A stretch of 64,000 bases of DNA from positions 6,256,501-6,320,500 of the forward strand of contig NC_091002.1 in the NCBI RefSeq assembly GCF_041146395.1. The letters are read 5' to 3'. The notes beneath the pieces are model-generated. The model ran no database searches and was not told the origin of the DNA. It saw only the letters and a list, made by a program, of their open reading frames with translations. Below, piece by piece: positions 38,001 to 46,239 of the stretch. The first letter of the stretch is position 1; each line of letters starts with the position of its first letter. This DNA is from Eulemur rufifrons (Eukaryota; Chordata; Mammalia; Primates; Lemuridae). Position numbers and translations under genes: made by a program.

Positions 38001-41000
38001 TGAGCAAGTTACTATTCCCCTGGGGATAGGGCATTTGGCTCCTAGGCCTTATACTGCATGTGTGTCCCCCATAAAGGAATATATTCTGGGTGTTGATATC
38101 CTGCGTGGCCTAACCCTAACTACCTCTGCAGGTGAGTTTCACCTCTAGGTTAGGGTTGTGAAACCAGTGGTGTGTGGCCACCCCCTTAACCCACTGCAGG
38201 TTTTGCCTACACCTTGTTGAGTGGTACACACCTGACAATATTGCTAGCCCAGGGAGCACAAAGAAATTTCACAAACCATACTGCAACTGGAAACAGCCAG
38301 CATAGTGCACTCTGCTCATATTCCATTCAACTCCCCTGTTTGGTTGGTTAAAAAACCAGATGGAACTTGGAGAATGACAGTAGACTATTGGGAACTGAAT
38401 AAAGTGACTCCCCCATTGCATGCAGCAGTACCATCCATACTGGATCTGAAGGATCAACTGACTTTGGTGCTTGTGCAGAACCACTATGTGGTGGACCTGG
38501 ATAATGCCTTTTTCTCCATAGACATAGCTGTGGACAGTCAAGACCAGTTTGCCTTCACATGGAAAGGATGACAATGGACATCTGCAGTATTACTGCAAGG
38601 TTACCTACATAGCCCAACCATAATATCATGGTTTGGTGGCACAGGACTTGGCTACACGGAGTCAGCCATCCTCGGTGTACTTATTTCATTATATTGCTGA
38701 TATAATGTTAACCTCTGATTCCCTTACAGATCTAGAAGAAGCTGCTGTCAGCCTTTGAACCTCATTGGAGCAATGGGGTTGGGTGGTGAACAACTCCAAG
38801 GTCCAGAGACCTGGCTTGTCAGTCAAATTCTTGGGTGTTGTCTGGTTGGGTAAGACAAAAGCAATCCCAGAGGTGATTATAGATAAGATTCAAGCCTTCC
38901 CCCAACCCACTACGGTAAAACAGCTACAAGTATTTGTGAGGCTCTTGGGGTATTGGCGTATATTCATTCCCCACTTGGCCCAGCTATTACGGCCTTTACA
39001 TCCATTATGTAAAACGGGGACACAGTGGGACTGGTCCCCGGAGGCAGAGGCCACTTTTATGGCAGCCAAGAGGGCTATTGCACAAGCCCAGATGCTACAA
39101 GCAGTTGACTGCTCACAACTGTTTGATCTCGATGTTACCATTGACACGAGCGGGATGGGCTGGGGTTTGTGGAATTGCTAGCATAAGCGGAGCAACGAGC
39201 AGAGTTTAGCTCCACCCCATCGACTGCAGAGTTGCAAACTGTATTGGGCCCTGTTGAATTTGTGTCTGATGCTGACCCTCAGACAATGATAATACTAAGG
39301 GAGGAGAGCTCTTATCTTGAAGGACAGGGTCCCCCTCCAGCAGAGGTGTAGTATACCGATAGGTCCAATCGCGGCCCCTAAGCCCAATGGATAGCGGTAG
39401 CCATCCAGTTGGATCATAAAATTTGCTTTGAAATGGGACAGGAACAGAGCAGCCAATGGGCTAAATTGCATGCCATGTGGATTGTGGTCATCCATGAGCC
39501 ATCCCCTGTACATGTCTGCACTGACAGTTGGGCCGTTTTTAAGGGTCTCACTGTCTAGTTACCTACATGGAAAGCCCAAGGTTGGCTAGCAGAACACCGC
39601 CCAGTATGGCAACAGGCAATGTGGGAGGATTTACTGCAACAAGGACACCAGAAAGAAGTCTGGGTATATCATGTTTCAGGACACAGACCTCTAGTCAGTC
39701 TCGGCAATTATGAGGCCGATACACTGGCAAGGGTGTGATGGATCAGGTCACCTTTGCCGGCTGATAAGGCCCTGTAGTTACACCACTGTCTGGGCTATGT
39801 CAGTGTAAAAACTATGGCTCAACTGAACCAAAAATGGAGTCTACACATACCTATGGCGGATTTATAGATGGCTTGTCACCAATGTGAGGTATATGCCCAA
39901 CAGTATCCACACTGTAGCCAACTGCCCACCATTCCTGGACATGTCCAGTGGGGAGACCATCCTTTGGAGAGATGGCAGATTGATTAGGTCAGTCCCCTAC
40001 CTTGGTCCAACATGGCAGCGTACACCTTCATGGCAGTCGATACCACTACCGGCCTCCTTTTTGCCTACCCAGTTGCATAGGCTGACCAAACATCTACCAT
40101 TAAGGCGCTGCAACACTTAACCGCCTATATGGGTGACTCCTCACTATAGAAAGTGATCAGGGTAGTCATTTTATGGGACGTGAGGTTCAACAATGGGCAC
40201 GCCAAATGGATATCGAATAGGTAGCCCACGTGCCCTACTGGCCTCAGGCCACTGGCATGATAGAGCGATACAATGGTTTGTTGAAGGGGAAGCTAAAAAG
40301 TGGGACCTCTCCCCTATCTGTCCAATATTGAACGAAGAGGTTAGATCAGGCCATTCAGGTGCTAAATGAGCAGCCCTGAAAGGGTGGGCCTGCCCCTTTA
40401 GACTACTTAACCTACAAGCAAACCACTCCCCTCTGATTAACAGATGTCGCCAAGGTCCCTTTGATGCAACCCCATGTAACCTGGGATGGAACTGTTCTGC
40501 TTCCGGCCCCAACTCCCCTCAAGGAAGGAGAGATGATAACCTGCACATGGTCTTGAAGTATAATGGGCCCTGAACCCCAGTGGATTGGCCTGTTAGATCT
40601 GTGGGGGGATGGGTTAAGGTACCGTTCCAATGTATCACCTGCTGTGCTCACCCCTAAGCAATAATTGGTGTCAGTCATGGTGGACTACCATGGAAGGAAC
40701 ACCCTCCTCATGGGCACTTTAGTCCTTGCCTTTTGGGTAATTCCCTGGGTTCCCCTCGTTTTAGCACCTGAAACTACCAAACCTATCGTGGGTGAAACTG
40801 TGTGGTACCATCATCCAGGACAAAAGACAATTCCAGCCACAATCTTATCCCAAGATGTACAGGTAGCCTGTGTGCTGCCCGAAGGGCATGAGTTACCCTT
40901 AGTGGTCCCCCTGTCTGCTCTTTCTTACCGACCAGGGTAATACAGGCTAACAGCATCAACCCCTGGGCCCATACTTACCCTCAAGTCTCCAGCATCTCTC

Positions 41001-44000
41001 ACGGCTGGATCTGCATGGAATTCCTGGTAGAAACCACCAGCAGCCTACCCTGGAACATTGCCCCTGCTTCTCTACAAAATTGGACTTTCCTGACCATGTA
41101 AGGGCCCCAGGACGCCAATTGCAACTCCATCTGCATGGCAGTTGAGAAGCATCTGTGACAGGATCACCACACTCCGAGTCCATGCCCCACTCTGGGATAC
41201 GCCATTTGGAACAGTTGTGGTTGGTTATTAGCGGAACAAGTAGAACTATGCCAAGTGGCCCCCTTATGTATAGAACAGAAAATGGGATTAAGGGATTGCA
41301 CTGTAAAATGGATCCTGAAAGAATTCTGTACAAACATTACTCAGATTGGTAATGTTGCCCACTGGTGGAATGGAAAACCTTTGGTGGGGACTGTCTCCAT
41401 CAACAGGGTGCCCCCAGGATTTCTATGGGTATGTGGAAGATGTGGATGGCCCTATCTTCCCGCTTGTTGAACGGGGATGTGAACTTGGGGACGGCTATAT
41501 ATCCCAGGGAAGTTCCACCCCATCTTTACTGAAAAACCACCTAATTGGGATGCTGTGTTCTCCTGCTGGCATCGGGCAAAATGGACTCCATGATGGTTCT
41601 ACCCGGTAGTCATCTTTTTCCCTGGGGTGGAGCCATTAAGGTAGAGCTAGAAGTGAATGCCACAGTGGAGCATACTCCTCGGGCCCTAAGTCAAACCAGA
41701 CAGACCTTGACCTTCTTAGTGGATGAAGTCACCCAGATAAGAAAGGTGGTTTTGTAAAAAGGCATGGCCCTTGAACTCCTTCCTGCGGCACAAGGGGCAC
41801 ATGTGTAGTTATACATACTAAATGTTGTGTATGTATACCCAATCACCAGAAAGATATCTCCTCTACATTGAAGAACATCAGTGGCGAGGTATAAGCCATC
41901 CAGCAATTAACTAAAAACCCATTACAACAACAGTGAGGACGCCTCTTGTGGTCCTGGCATTGGATCCTCTTAGTTTTAGTAGCTATTTATTGTGGTCTAG
42001 TAATACTCTACTGTTCCCTGTATTGTTGTTGTAACATTTTCACCTGAAAGGCCTCCATAGGGACCCGTGGGTCAGCCGTGAAACCTGTTGCCTAGGGGGT
42101 AGACTGTAAGGAGAAACCCATTCGTATAGGCAATAGGTTTTTTAGGCCACACCACAATGACTGCCTGTGTGTTTTTTGCTGAGCTTCTGGTAAAATATGA
42201 GTCAATATGCTTATGTACCTATGATGGCACCTCTTATGTAAGACCATATGATCACCCTTCCACTTGGGGATGTTGCCTCTATTGTTCCACCCATATATAA
42301 GTGCTCACCATATTCTCGCTGTCGTGACATCATCCCGACAGTATGTCTCATCTACCTGCTGCTGCTCATCTCTTCTTTCAACTCCCGGAATCCACTCCCG
42401 TACCCTTGCTGGCTGTGGAACTACTGCCCCACACTTGGGTTCCTCCGTTCCAGCTCCATGACAAGGTTTCAAACACAGGAGAACAGAGACAGCTCAGCCT
42501 GTGGCAGCAGATACACAGTAATTCCAGCTGTCAGGCTGGACGGGAATAAAGGGACCAGGAGAGACGGAGGCTGAGGGTAGGAACCCTTGTGTCACCATCA
42601 GGGCTAAAAGCAGCCAAATTACCCTTTTCACCAACATCATGGCTAATGACTCATGCTTATTTACAAAGTGCAGCTCTTTTCCTCTCCGGAAAAAATAAAG
42701 CGAATACTCCAGAAGAGCCAAAGGAACAGAAGCGAAGACAGCCTTTCTCTGGGCATGCGGGACTGCAGTCGGAGGCCCATCCCGTGGCAGGGGCTTGGCC
42801 AGTGCCAGCTGGGGAGCAGGGGGTGCTGCAGGGACCTCAGCCACTGGGAAGCACAGAATCAGAGTAGGACCAGACAGGGTGGCAGATGACAGAGATGAGA
42901 GTGAATCGTGTGACAGGTACGGCCACATCAACCCCTTGAGCATGTTTCTGGAGGAGGAGGTGAGCACACAGAGGTGGAGGCCCTCAAACGGGGCCCCACG
43001 CTCAGCAGGTGGCAGAATGGGGGAGGCAATGTCCTAGCTGCAGAGCTGAAGCGGATGGTATTACCCGTAACACACAGTGCTGCAGCAAAGATGCATGCCC
43101 AGCAGCACCGCAGCCTCGCTGGAGAGGGGCACGGCAGCTCCCAGGGACAGTCAGCTGTGCACCTGCCCCACTATTCTTGTACTGAAGCTTGTTCAGTTTT
43201 GCGGCCTTTTCTTGAATAAACAAAGGGTTTCCACAGGAGGCAGATGAATCCTCTTAGGGTCTTTGCATACACCCCCTCAAAACAGCTGGATCAAAGGGAG
43301 AAGGTCTGCATAGGCCCTGACACTTGCACTCACTCCTCTTTAAGGAGGGCCTCGCTGCCAATAGCCCCTCCTGAGGGGAAATTGGCTCACACTGATTCAG
43401 CATGACCCAGAGGCAGAGAAGAATTTAAAAAGCCCAGACAGCCCATGGTTGGGGAGTTGAAAGGACAGTGGAAGAGAGTAGAAGGCCTGCTCTGCCATGG
43501 GTCCTGGGCTTGTGGCAGGAGAAGGGGAGGGGTGGGGTCGCTTGCAGAGGAGGCACTAGGCAGCCACCTCTGGCCTCCTGTCTTCCTGGCCTAGCCCCGC
43601 TCTCCGGCCTGCTACCCTGAGGTTGGACCCCCACCCACCGCCCTGCTCCCAGCCTGAGGCCTGGCTCCACCCTGTGGGGAGTTGGCTTTGCTGCCTGGCT
43701 TGGCTGGGTGAGTTCCGCCTGGGGGATGGGGTCTGTGCTGAGTTGGGGAAACAAGCCAACCCACAGCTCATTCTGAGGTTGCTAGACTGCATAAAGCCTT
43801 GGTGTTACACAGACAAGGGTCTCCTTGAGGGTTTCAAAGCCCAGCAATGTCACCTAGCAAGGTGGTGCCATGTAGGGGTGAGGCTGGGCAGCCTGGTCAC
43901 ACCTAACCTCACCTGAAAAGGCTGGCTGTGACACTGACGAGTCAATGGCATGAAGTGATCTGACTAATGTCTGGAGGTTGCAAATATCATCAGAGTGTTT

Positions 44001-44204
44001 ATGTAAACAGCACACAGGGACTCACAGAATGATTTCCCTGAGGCGCCACCACATTTACATACAGGTAGGTGCACAGCCATCCAGGTGACCCCATGACCTC
44101 AGCTCCTGGCCTGTAGCATACCTGCCCCGTAGACCACTGAATACACCACTTTCTTGGTTTGCTCTCTGTCTGCGTGTGTCACTTGTTCCACGGGAATGTC
44201 CTTC
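16888..44204 (-). CDS. POLN: POLN, DNA polymerase nu (3' part: last seven coding exons)
   Basis: POLN is an A-family nuclear DNA polymerase, low-fidelity and able to bypass some template lesions, linked to crosslink repair and homologous recombination. Seven minus-strand exons join in phase: 44204-44122, 31903-31772, 26887-26777, 26265-26187, 20535-20468, 18244-18183, 17067-16888. They total 715 bases encoding the C-terminal 237 residues, about a quarter of the roughly 900-residue family length. Motif B (O-helix) is seen as [16 protein letters not shown]. The GRRRALPRI and [12 protein letters not shown] segments follow. Motif C is [12 protein letters not shown] with the catalytic His-Asp-Glu. 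The Ser/Pro-rich tail ends HFSPSFCL and stop. All introns are GT-AG and no stop or frameshift interrupts the joined frame, so the gene looks functional. Motif A and all upstream exons lie outside the window. It converges on NAT8L, as at human 4p16.3. Confidence 0.95.
17068..18182 (-). other. POLN: POLN intron (between last two coding exons)
   Basis: About 1.1 kb of G/C-rich unique sequence with a CA-rich stretch at about 17178-17220. No further exon was recognised. Confidence 0.8.
18183..18244 (-). CDS. POLN: POLN coding exon, [21 protein letters not shown] segment
   Basis: 62 bases on the minus strand: acceptor gtgttctag, then (G)CT CTT GTC CGG..., ending CTG CAG CTG CAG before donor GTGAGG. 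It completes the Ala codon begun by the preceding exon and ends in phase 0. It encodes the helix after motif C. Confidence 0.94.
18245..20467 (-). other. POLN: POLN intron
   Basis: About 2.2 kb of mostly unique, G/C-rich sequence. A short A/T-rich patch near 18890-18960 may be an old repeat. No exon was recognised. Confidence 0.7.
20468..20535 (-). CDS. POLN: POLN coding exon carrying polymerase motif C
   Basis: 68 bases on the minus strand: acceptor cccttcag, then [19 protein letters not shown] and VFA, donor GTGAGC. HDEL holds the motif C catalytic Asp and the adjacent Glu of A-family polymerases. Phase: one base completes Arg from the previous exon, and one base is left over for the next. 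Confidence 0.96.
20536..26186 (-). other. POLN: POLN intron, 5.65 kb
   Basis: Mostly unique sequence. It contains a reverse Alu fragment at 22884-23050, a short A/T-rich patch near 21080-21180, and several unassigned short frames (for example minus strand 24829-25092). No further POLN exon was found, and the flanking exons already join in phase. Confidence 0.75.
22884..23050 (-). repeat. Truncated Alu SINE in POLN intron
   Basis: Poly-T at 22884-22903, then 'gagacagagtctcactctat' and the left-arm Alu sequence. It ends 'gtgagccactgtgcgtggcc' with a large internal deletion joining the first arm to the terminal part. Confidence 0.88.
26187..26265 (-). CDS. POLN: POLN coding exon, [18 protein letters not shown] segment
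   Basis: 79 bases on the minus strand: acceptor gtgcccacag, then [20 protein letters not shown] and PTLTA, ending in the first two bases of Arg. The donor is GTCTGT, weaker than the other donors of this gene. The SAAD(L)-type helix after the QG is a family hallmark. Confidence 0.95.
26266..26776 (-). other. POLN: POLN intron, 0.5 kb
   Basis: A short intron of unique sequence between two phase-matched exons. No repeat was recognised. Confidence 0.85.
26777..26887 (-). CDS. POLN: POLN coding exon, [16 protein letters not shown] segment
   Basis: 111 bases on the minus strand: acceptor gtgacgcag, then [35 protein letters not shown] and Q, donor GTATGG. GRRR-x-LP and AER-A-NF-QG are conserved in A-family polymerases downstream of the O-helix. 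Confidence 0.96.
27547..27845 (+). repeat. Alu SINE (old, AluJ-like)
   Basis: A full dimeric Alu from 'gagtggtggctcacgcctgt' to an AATAAATAAATA tail. It has the short A-rich linker ('ttttaaaaaattagccagg') and lacks the lemur-specific extension, so it belongs to an older pan-primate layer. Confidence 0.9.
27870..28160 (+). repeat. L1 ORF2 fragment
   Basis: It contains the L1 ORF2 wording '...ccaatcccattcaatattgt' followed by 'actggaggtactaaccacagcaataaggcaagatat', typical of the reverse-transcriptase C-terminal region in sense orientation. Stops are frequent. Confidence 0.8.
29870..30050 (+). repeat. L2 3'-end fragment
   Basis: Typical L2 tail wording: 'gactgtgagctccaggagag' and later 'cctgacacatgggaggtgcc', 'cagcaaacatttgtggagaa'. 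Confidence 0.75.
30225..30440 (+). repeat. MIR SINE
   Basis: It contains the MIR core: 'gggaagctacctaacctctc', 'agtgactcattctcttcttc', 'tgtaaaatggaaacaatagt' and the end 'cacacctggcatacagttgg'. Confidence 0.85.
30930..31540 (-). repeat. A/T-rich L1-like sequence, antisense
   Basis: T-rich sequence resembling the reverse complement of an old L1 or HAL1 body ('ttgtttatttcattaatttc', 'tgctcttccattgatttcct'). The family is not certain. Confidence 0.5.
31772..31903 (-). CDS. POLN: POLN coding exon, [11 protein letters not shown] to AQCQQTG
   Basis: 132 bases on the minus strand: acceptor ctcatacag, then [39 protein letters not shown] and CQQT(G), donor GTGAGC. It joins the motif B exon through a split Gly codon and the GYVVSLMG exon through another. 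The helical [13 protein letters not shown] segment is diagnostic of this family. Confidence 0.96.
32530..32730 (+). repeat. MIR SINE
   Basis: MIR wording throughout: 'ctgagtccagctctgtcacc', 'ccttggggaagtcatgtgac', 'cctgtttcttcacctgtgaa', 'gagggttgttaagggaacc'. Confidence 0.85.
33560..34620 (-). repeat. Old L1 (L1M-type) 3' region, antisense
   Basis: T-rich sequence with L1M 3'UTR features read on the minus strand, such as 'tccttgtctgttaattccaa', 'catctgggtcatctcaggat' and 'gtatcctggacattgtgaat'. Boundaries are approximate. Confidence 0.65.
33767..33910 (+). repeat. Exact 72-bp tandem duplication
   Basis: 33767-33838 and 33839-33910 are identical at all 72 positions ('tccttgtctgttaattccaa' through 'ctcttgagtat'), directly abutting. 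It lies inside the old L1 sequence, so the duplication is far younger than its host repeat. Confidence 0.97.
34654..34944 (+). other. Unassigned 96-codon open frame
   Basis: The frame starts [20 protein letters not shown], is charged and helix-like for 30 residues, then becomes Ser/Thr/Cys-rich. I do not recognise it. There is no obvious promoter, splice context or Kozak match, and nearby sequence is repeat-derived. It is most likely chance or a decayed element. Confidence 0.2.
36094..36398 (+). repeat. 5' LTR of the provirus
   Basis: It begins TGTAAGG and ends ...GGTCCATA, two bases before the primer-binding site. An AATAAA lies at 36298-36303. Compared with the 3' LTR it lacks about 30 bases in the middle, the part that carries the TATA box there, and its last dinucleotide is TA instead of CA. 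Confidence 0.88.
36401..36420 (+). other. Primer-binding site matching serine tRNA
   Basis: TGGCATAGTTGGTAGGATTC lies two bases after the 5' LTR. It matches the complement of the 3' end of tRNA-Ser (AGA/TGA type) with only transition-type differences, mostly at CpG positions. A serine primer is the basis of the HERV-S name. Confidence 0.7.
36701..37600 (+). pseudogene. Retroviral gag remnant
   Basis: Capsid-like sequence. One frame runs 36701-37345 with a TGA interruption at 37019-37021 where a Trp codon would be expected. A frameshift near 37320-37345 moves the frame to 37318-37584. Recognisable blocks are [19 protein letters not shown] and [15 protein letters not shown]. The downstream end is decayed. 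No intact product is possible. Confidence 0.7.
37860..38150 (+). pseudogene. Retroviral protease remnant with altered active site
   Basis: The translation around 37896-37925 reads [11 protein letters not shown]. Retroviral aspartic proteases have an active-site Asp-Thr/Ser-Gly; here the Asp position reads Ser (AGC, 37899-37901). Stops follow within the domain. Confidence 0.6.
38290..39181 (+). pseudogene. Retroviral reverse transcriptase remnant
   Basis: The 38305-38571 frame shows the RT fingers/palm start ([20 protein letters not shown]) and the first catalytic Asp block. After a stop and a frameshift the palm continues. The YxDD-type catalytic box (38690-38701) reads YIAD, so one of the two metal-binding Asp residues is replaced by Ala. 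A TGA lies just upstream of the 38765 frame, which covers the thumb region to 39181. Confidence 0.8.
39182..39760 (+). pseudogene. Retroviral RNase H remnant
   Basis: It contains a YTD-type start (VVYTDRSN near 39349-39365), the central helix region and a [14 protein letters not shown] block near 39664-39695, interrupted by at least two stops. This is the expected position between RT and integrase. Confidence 0.65.
39761..40660 (+). pseudogene. Retroviral integrase remnant
   Basis: A Cys-rich zinc-binding segment ([10 protein letters not shown] near 39872) is followed by the WQID block, a SDQGSHF block near 40148-40175 and GMIERYNG near 40254-40277. These give the D-D-E catalytic residues, all visible, but they lie in frames separated by several stops and at least one frameshift. 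Confidence 0.75.
40665..42060 (+). pseudogene. Retroviral env remnant
   Basis: A leading 92-codon frame (40665-40940) begins with a signal-peptide-like hydrophobic run ([18 protein letters not shown]). Broken surface and transmembrane subunit sequence follows, with Cys/Trp-rich patches. Near 41960-42030 a hydrophobic anchor ([20 protein letters not shown]) precedes a stop. Multiple stops and frameshifts occur throughout. Confidence 0.6.
42105..42433 (+). repeat. 3' LTR of the provirus
   Basis: It begins TGTAAGG after a purine-rich tract (cctagggggtagac) and ends CCCCACA before the CTTGG duplication. It keeps a TATATAAG box at 42294-42301 in a segment of about 30 bases missing from the 5' LTR, and lacks the AATAAA found there. 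Confidence 0.88.
42439..44121. other. POLN: Intron sequence between provirus and POLN motif B exon
   Basis: Mostly unique sequence without recognised Alu or L1. Several short + and - frames (42494-42967, 43425-43754) have no recognisable product. Confidence 0.5.
44122..44204 (-). CDS. POLN: POLN coding exon carrying polymerase motif B (O-helix)
   Basis: 83 bases on the minus strand: acceptor tccacacag, then (W)[15 protein letters not shown] and [12 protein letters not shown](G), donor GTATGC. R-x(3)-K...YG is the nucleotide-binding O-helix of A-family polymerases; the Lys-Lys pair and VVY are typical of polymerase nu. This is the most 5' POLN exon I can find; motif A must lie beyond 64000. 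Confidence 0.95.
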
Positions 44205-46230
44205 CTGTGTGGAAAGACAACATGTCGTCAGGCAGTCGGCACTGTCAGGAGAGGGGGTCCAAGCCACACGCACCCCCGCCACAGTTCTTCCTCTGGAGGT
44301 TCTTAACCATTTCAAATCTGCCTGTCACATGGGCAGGGAAGACATTCAACATGACATCTGCTGCCTCCAGCTCCGCAAGGGCCCAACACAGATTCTGGTG
44401 GTGAGGCTGTAGCAGCTGCAAGCCAGCCCAACATCAATCCCCAAATTCTGGGGTGTCCACAAATCAAAACCAAGAACTGCTTTCACCAAAGGAGTGTCCA
44501 CAACTTCAGGAGAGCCTGCTCCTGTGCTGGGGTGCCTGGGGCCTGGGCCACAGCTGTGTCTGCTGTAGTGGGTGAGCTGGTTTCTAGCCCTTTCTAGTCC
44601 CACTGTTGCCTCTGTCCTGGCCACCCACAGACAGAGGGCCATGTACAGCGGGGCAAGCCATGTACAGCATTCAGACAGAATAAGGATCAGCTCAGTATCT
44701 GACTGGCATCTGGACCACAGCAATCTCCAAAGATTAAAGCTGAGACATCTGAGTGGAGCAGGAGCTACAGGGCACCACCAGCAGCACCAAGAGTCCCTCC
44801 TTCCTGCTGGAGCAGCCCCCCAAGGACAGCCATGTACCCTGGGTGTACACCCAGCCATGTACCCTGGGTGTCCCCTCCTGCTGCTGCTCTTGTCAACATC
44901 CTTATCATCTACACCAAGCCTCCCTCGGTGGACTGAGCATGTCAGATTCAGAAGCTGAGAGAGAGAGAGAGAGAGAGAAACACTTCTCCCAGTTTGTGAC
45001 TGGCTCTGTGCTGCGGCCCTCCATTGCTTAGCCAGGCTGTTACTACTCTGCCTTAGCCTTCACTTCCTGCTTGCACTGAGCATAGACACCAGCCCAAGAT
45101 GAAAGCTCAGGGTCTTCTTCGGTCTCTTCTGAGATGCAAACTGCCCTGGGCATGCATGAGGATATCTAAATTTCCCAGGATACATGGGTGCTTTTAAATG
45201 CCTTAATTTCCCAAAGAATGTCTCTTCCTAGCTTTTCCTCCAAGCTTTCAGGGCTCTATTCTTTGCCTCAACTATAATCTTTTGCCCCAAGGTGCAGGTT
45301 GTTTGTTTGCCTTACAATGTTTTCAAGCAGTGCTGGCCACTCTTCTGCACCGAGTTGGTCCTGAGTTAGGTGAAACAATGACAAGCACCTGTGCCAGTCC
45401 TTCAGGCAGCCCCTGGACAAGTGAGAATAGACACACACTTCTTTTCAAATAAGGTGTGCTCTGCTCCCTCCAAAGCTAGGGACCAGGTCCCACGCTGGGG
45501 ATACACTACTGCCTTTTTCAAAACGCTAGGGGCCAGGGGCAAGGGCAGGTAGAAATGCCACAAAGCTCTCCCACAGCTTGAAGTTGCCTTTTTGTTGACT
45601 CAGCATTTGCTTGGGTGCTGTAAACCTTTGCCTGTTTTCCAGAGTTCTGGCAAAGTTGGTTCTGACAGTTTTTGTTTGATTTTTCAATGCTTCCGTGGGG
45701 AATGGGCACGTGGTGTTGCCTACCCCACTGTTGTTGCTGACAGCCCAGACTTCACCGACTTTTACCACCTGATTTCTAAGTACTAGTGCATCTCTAGTTT
45801 CCCCCCTTGTCCTGCTTTGTTAAGCTATTTTGCCCACTTGTTTATCTCGCCCTTAAACTTGGTATAGTTAAGATCTAAATTTAGATAGGGAGCAAAAGCC
45901 AAAATGTATCTATGCTCAGAACAAGTATGTCAACTTCTGTGTCACAAAATATCCTCGCTCCCTATCTCTATTTGGGAAACGTGCTCCAAACATGCTCCCA
46001 GGAAAGATATTGCTAATAAATATATTAAGAGTAGCTTCCTCTGTGACCCTCCCTGGGCCACTTGCAATTAAAGCAGACATTGTCTTAGCTCAGATGAATG
46101 GATCTGATGGTAACTGCAGTGGTGTTGCTCTGGGGCAGGGCATGGCCCCTTGACCAGACGGACCACATAGGGGACCTCCTCCCAGTTTGCTGTACGGAGC
46201 TGGAAAATTGTCTGAGGAGGCAGCATTAAA
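44205..46230. other. Unique intronic stretch, nothing firmly identified
   Basis: It contains a short imperfect duplication of 'ccatgtaccctgggtgt' (44830-44846 and 44855-44871), a (GA)n run at about 44957-44979, and open frames of up to 170 codons (minus strand 44346-44858) that match nothing recognised. Confidence 0.4.
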
Positions 46231-46239
46231 ATCTGCCAG

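Larger units (their letters stand above)
36094..42433 (+). mobile_element. Endogenous retrovirus, class III, HERV-S/HERV18-like provirus
   Basis: A 6340-bp provirus in + orientation, antisense to POLN. It is bounded by TG...(C)A LTRs and an exact 5-bp target duplication CTTGG (36089-36093 and 42434-42438). The order is 5' LTR, serine-tRNA primer site, gag, protease, reverse transcriptase, RNase H, integrase, env, 3' LTR. Every reading frame is interrupted by stops and frameshifts, and key catalytic motifs are altered, so it cannot produce virus. The LTR pair differs at roughly one position in five or six by eye, pointing to an old insertion. No Alu or L1 has landed inside it. Class III assignment rests on pol resemblance and 5-bp TSD; the HERV-S name rests on the primer site and length. 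Confidence 0.85.
31904..44121 (-). other. POLN: POLN intron, 12.2 kb, hosting an endogenous retrovirus
   Basis: It contains a MIR (about 32530-32730), antisense L1 3' sequence with an exact 72-bp tandem duplication (33560-34620), unassigned unique sequence (34640-36088), the 6.34-kb class III provirus (36094-42433) and unique sequence to the motif B exon. No further POLN exon was found. Confidence 0.8.
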
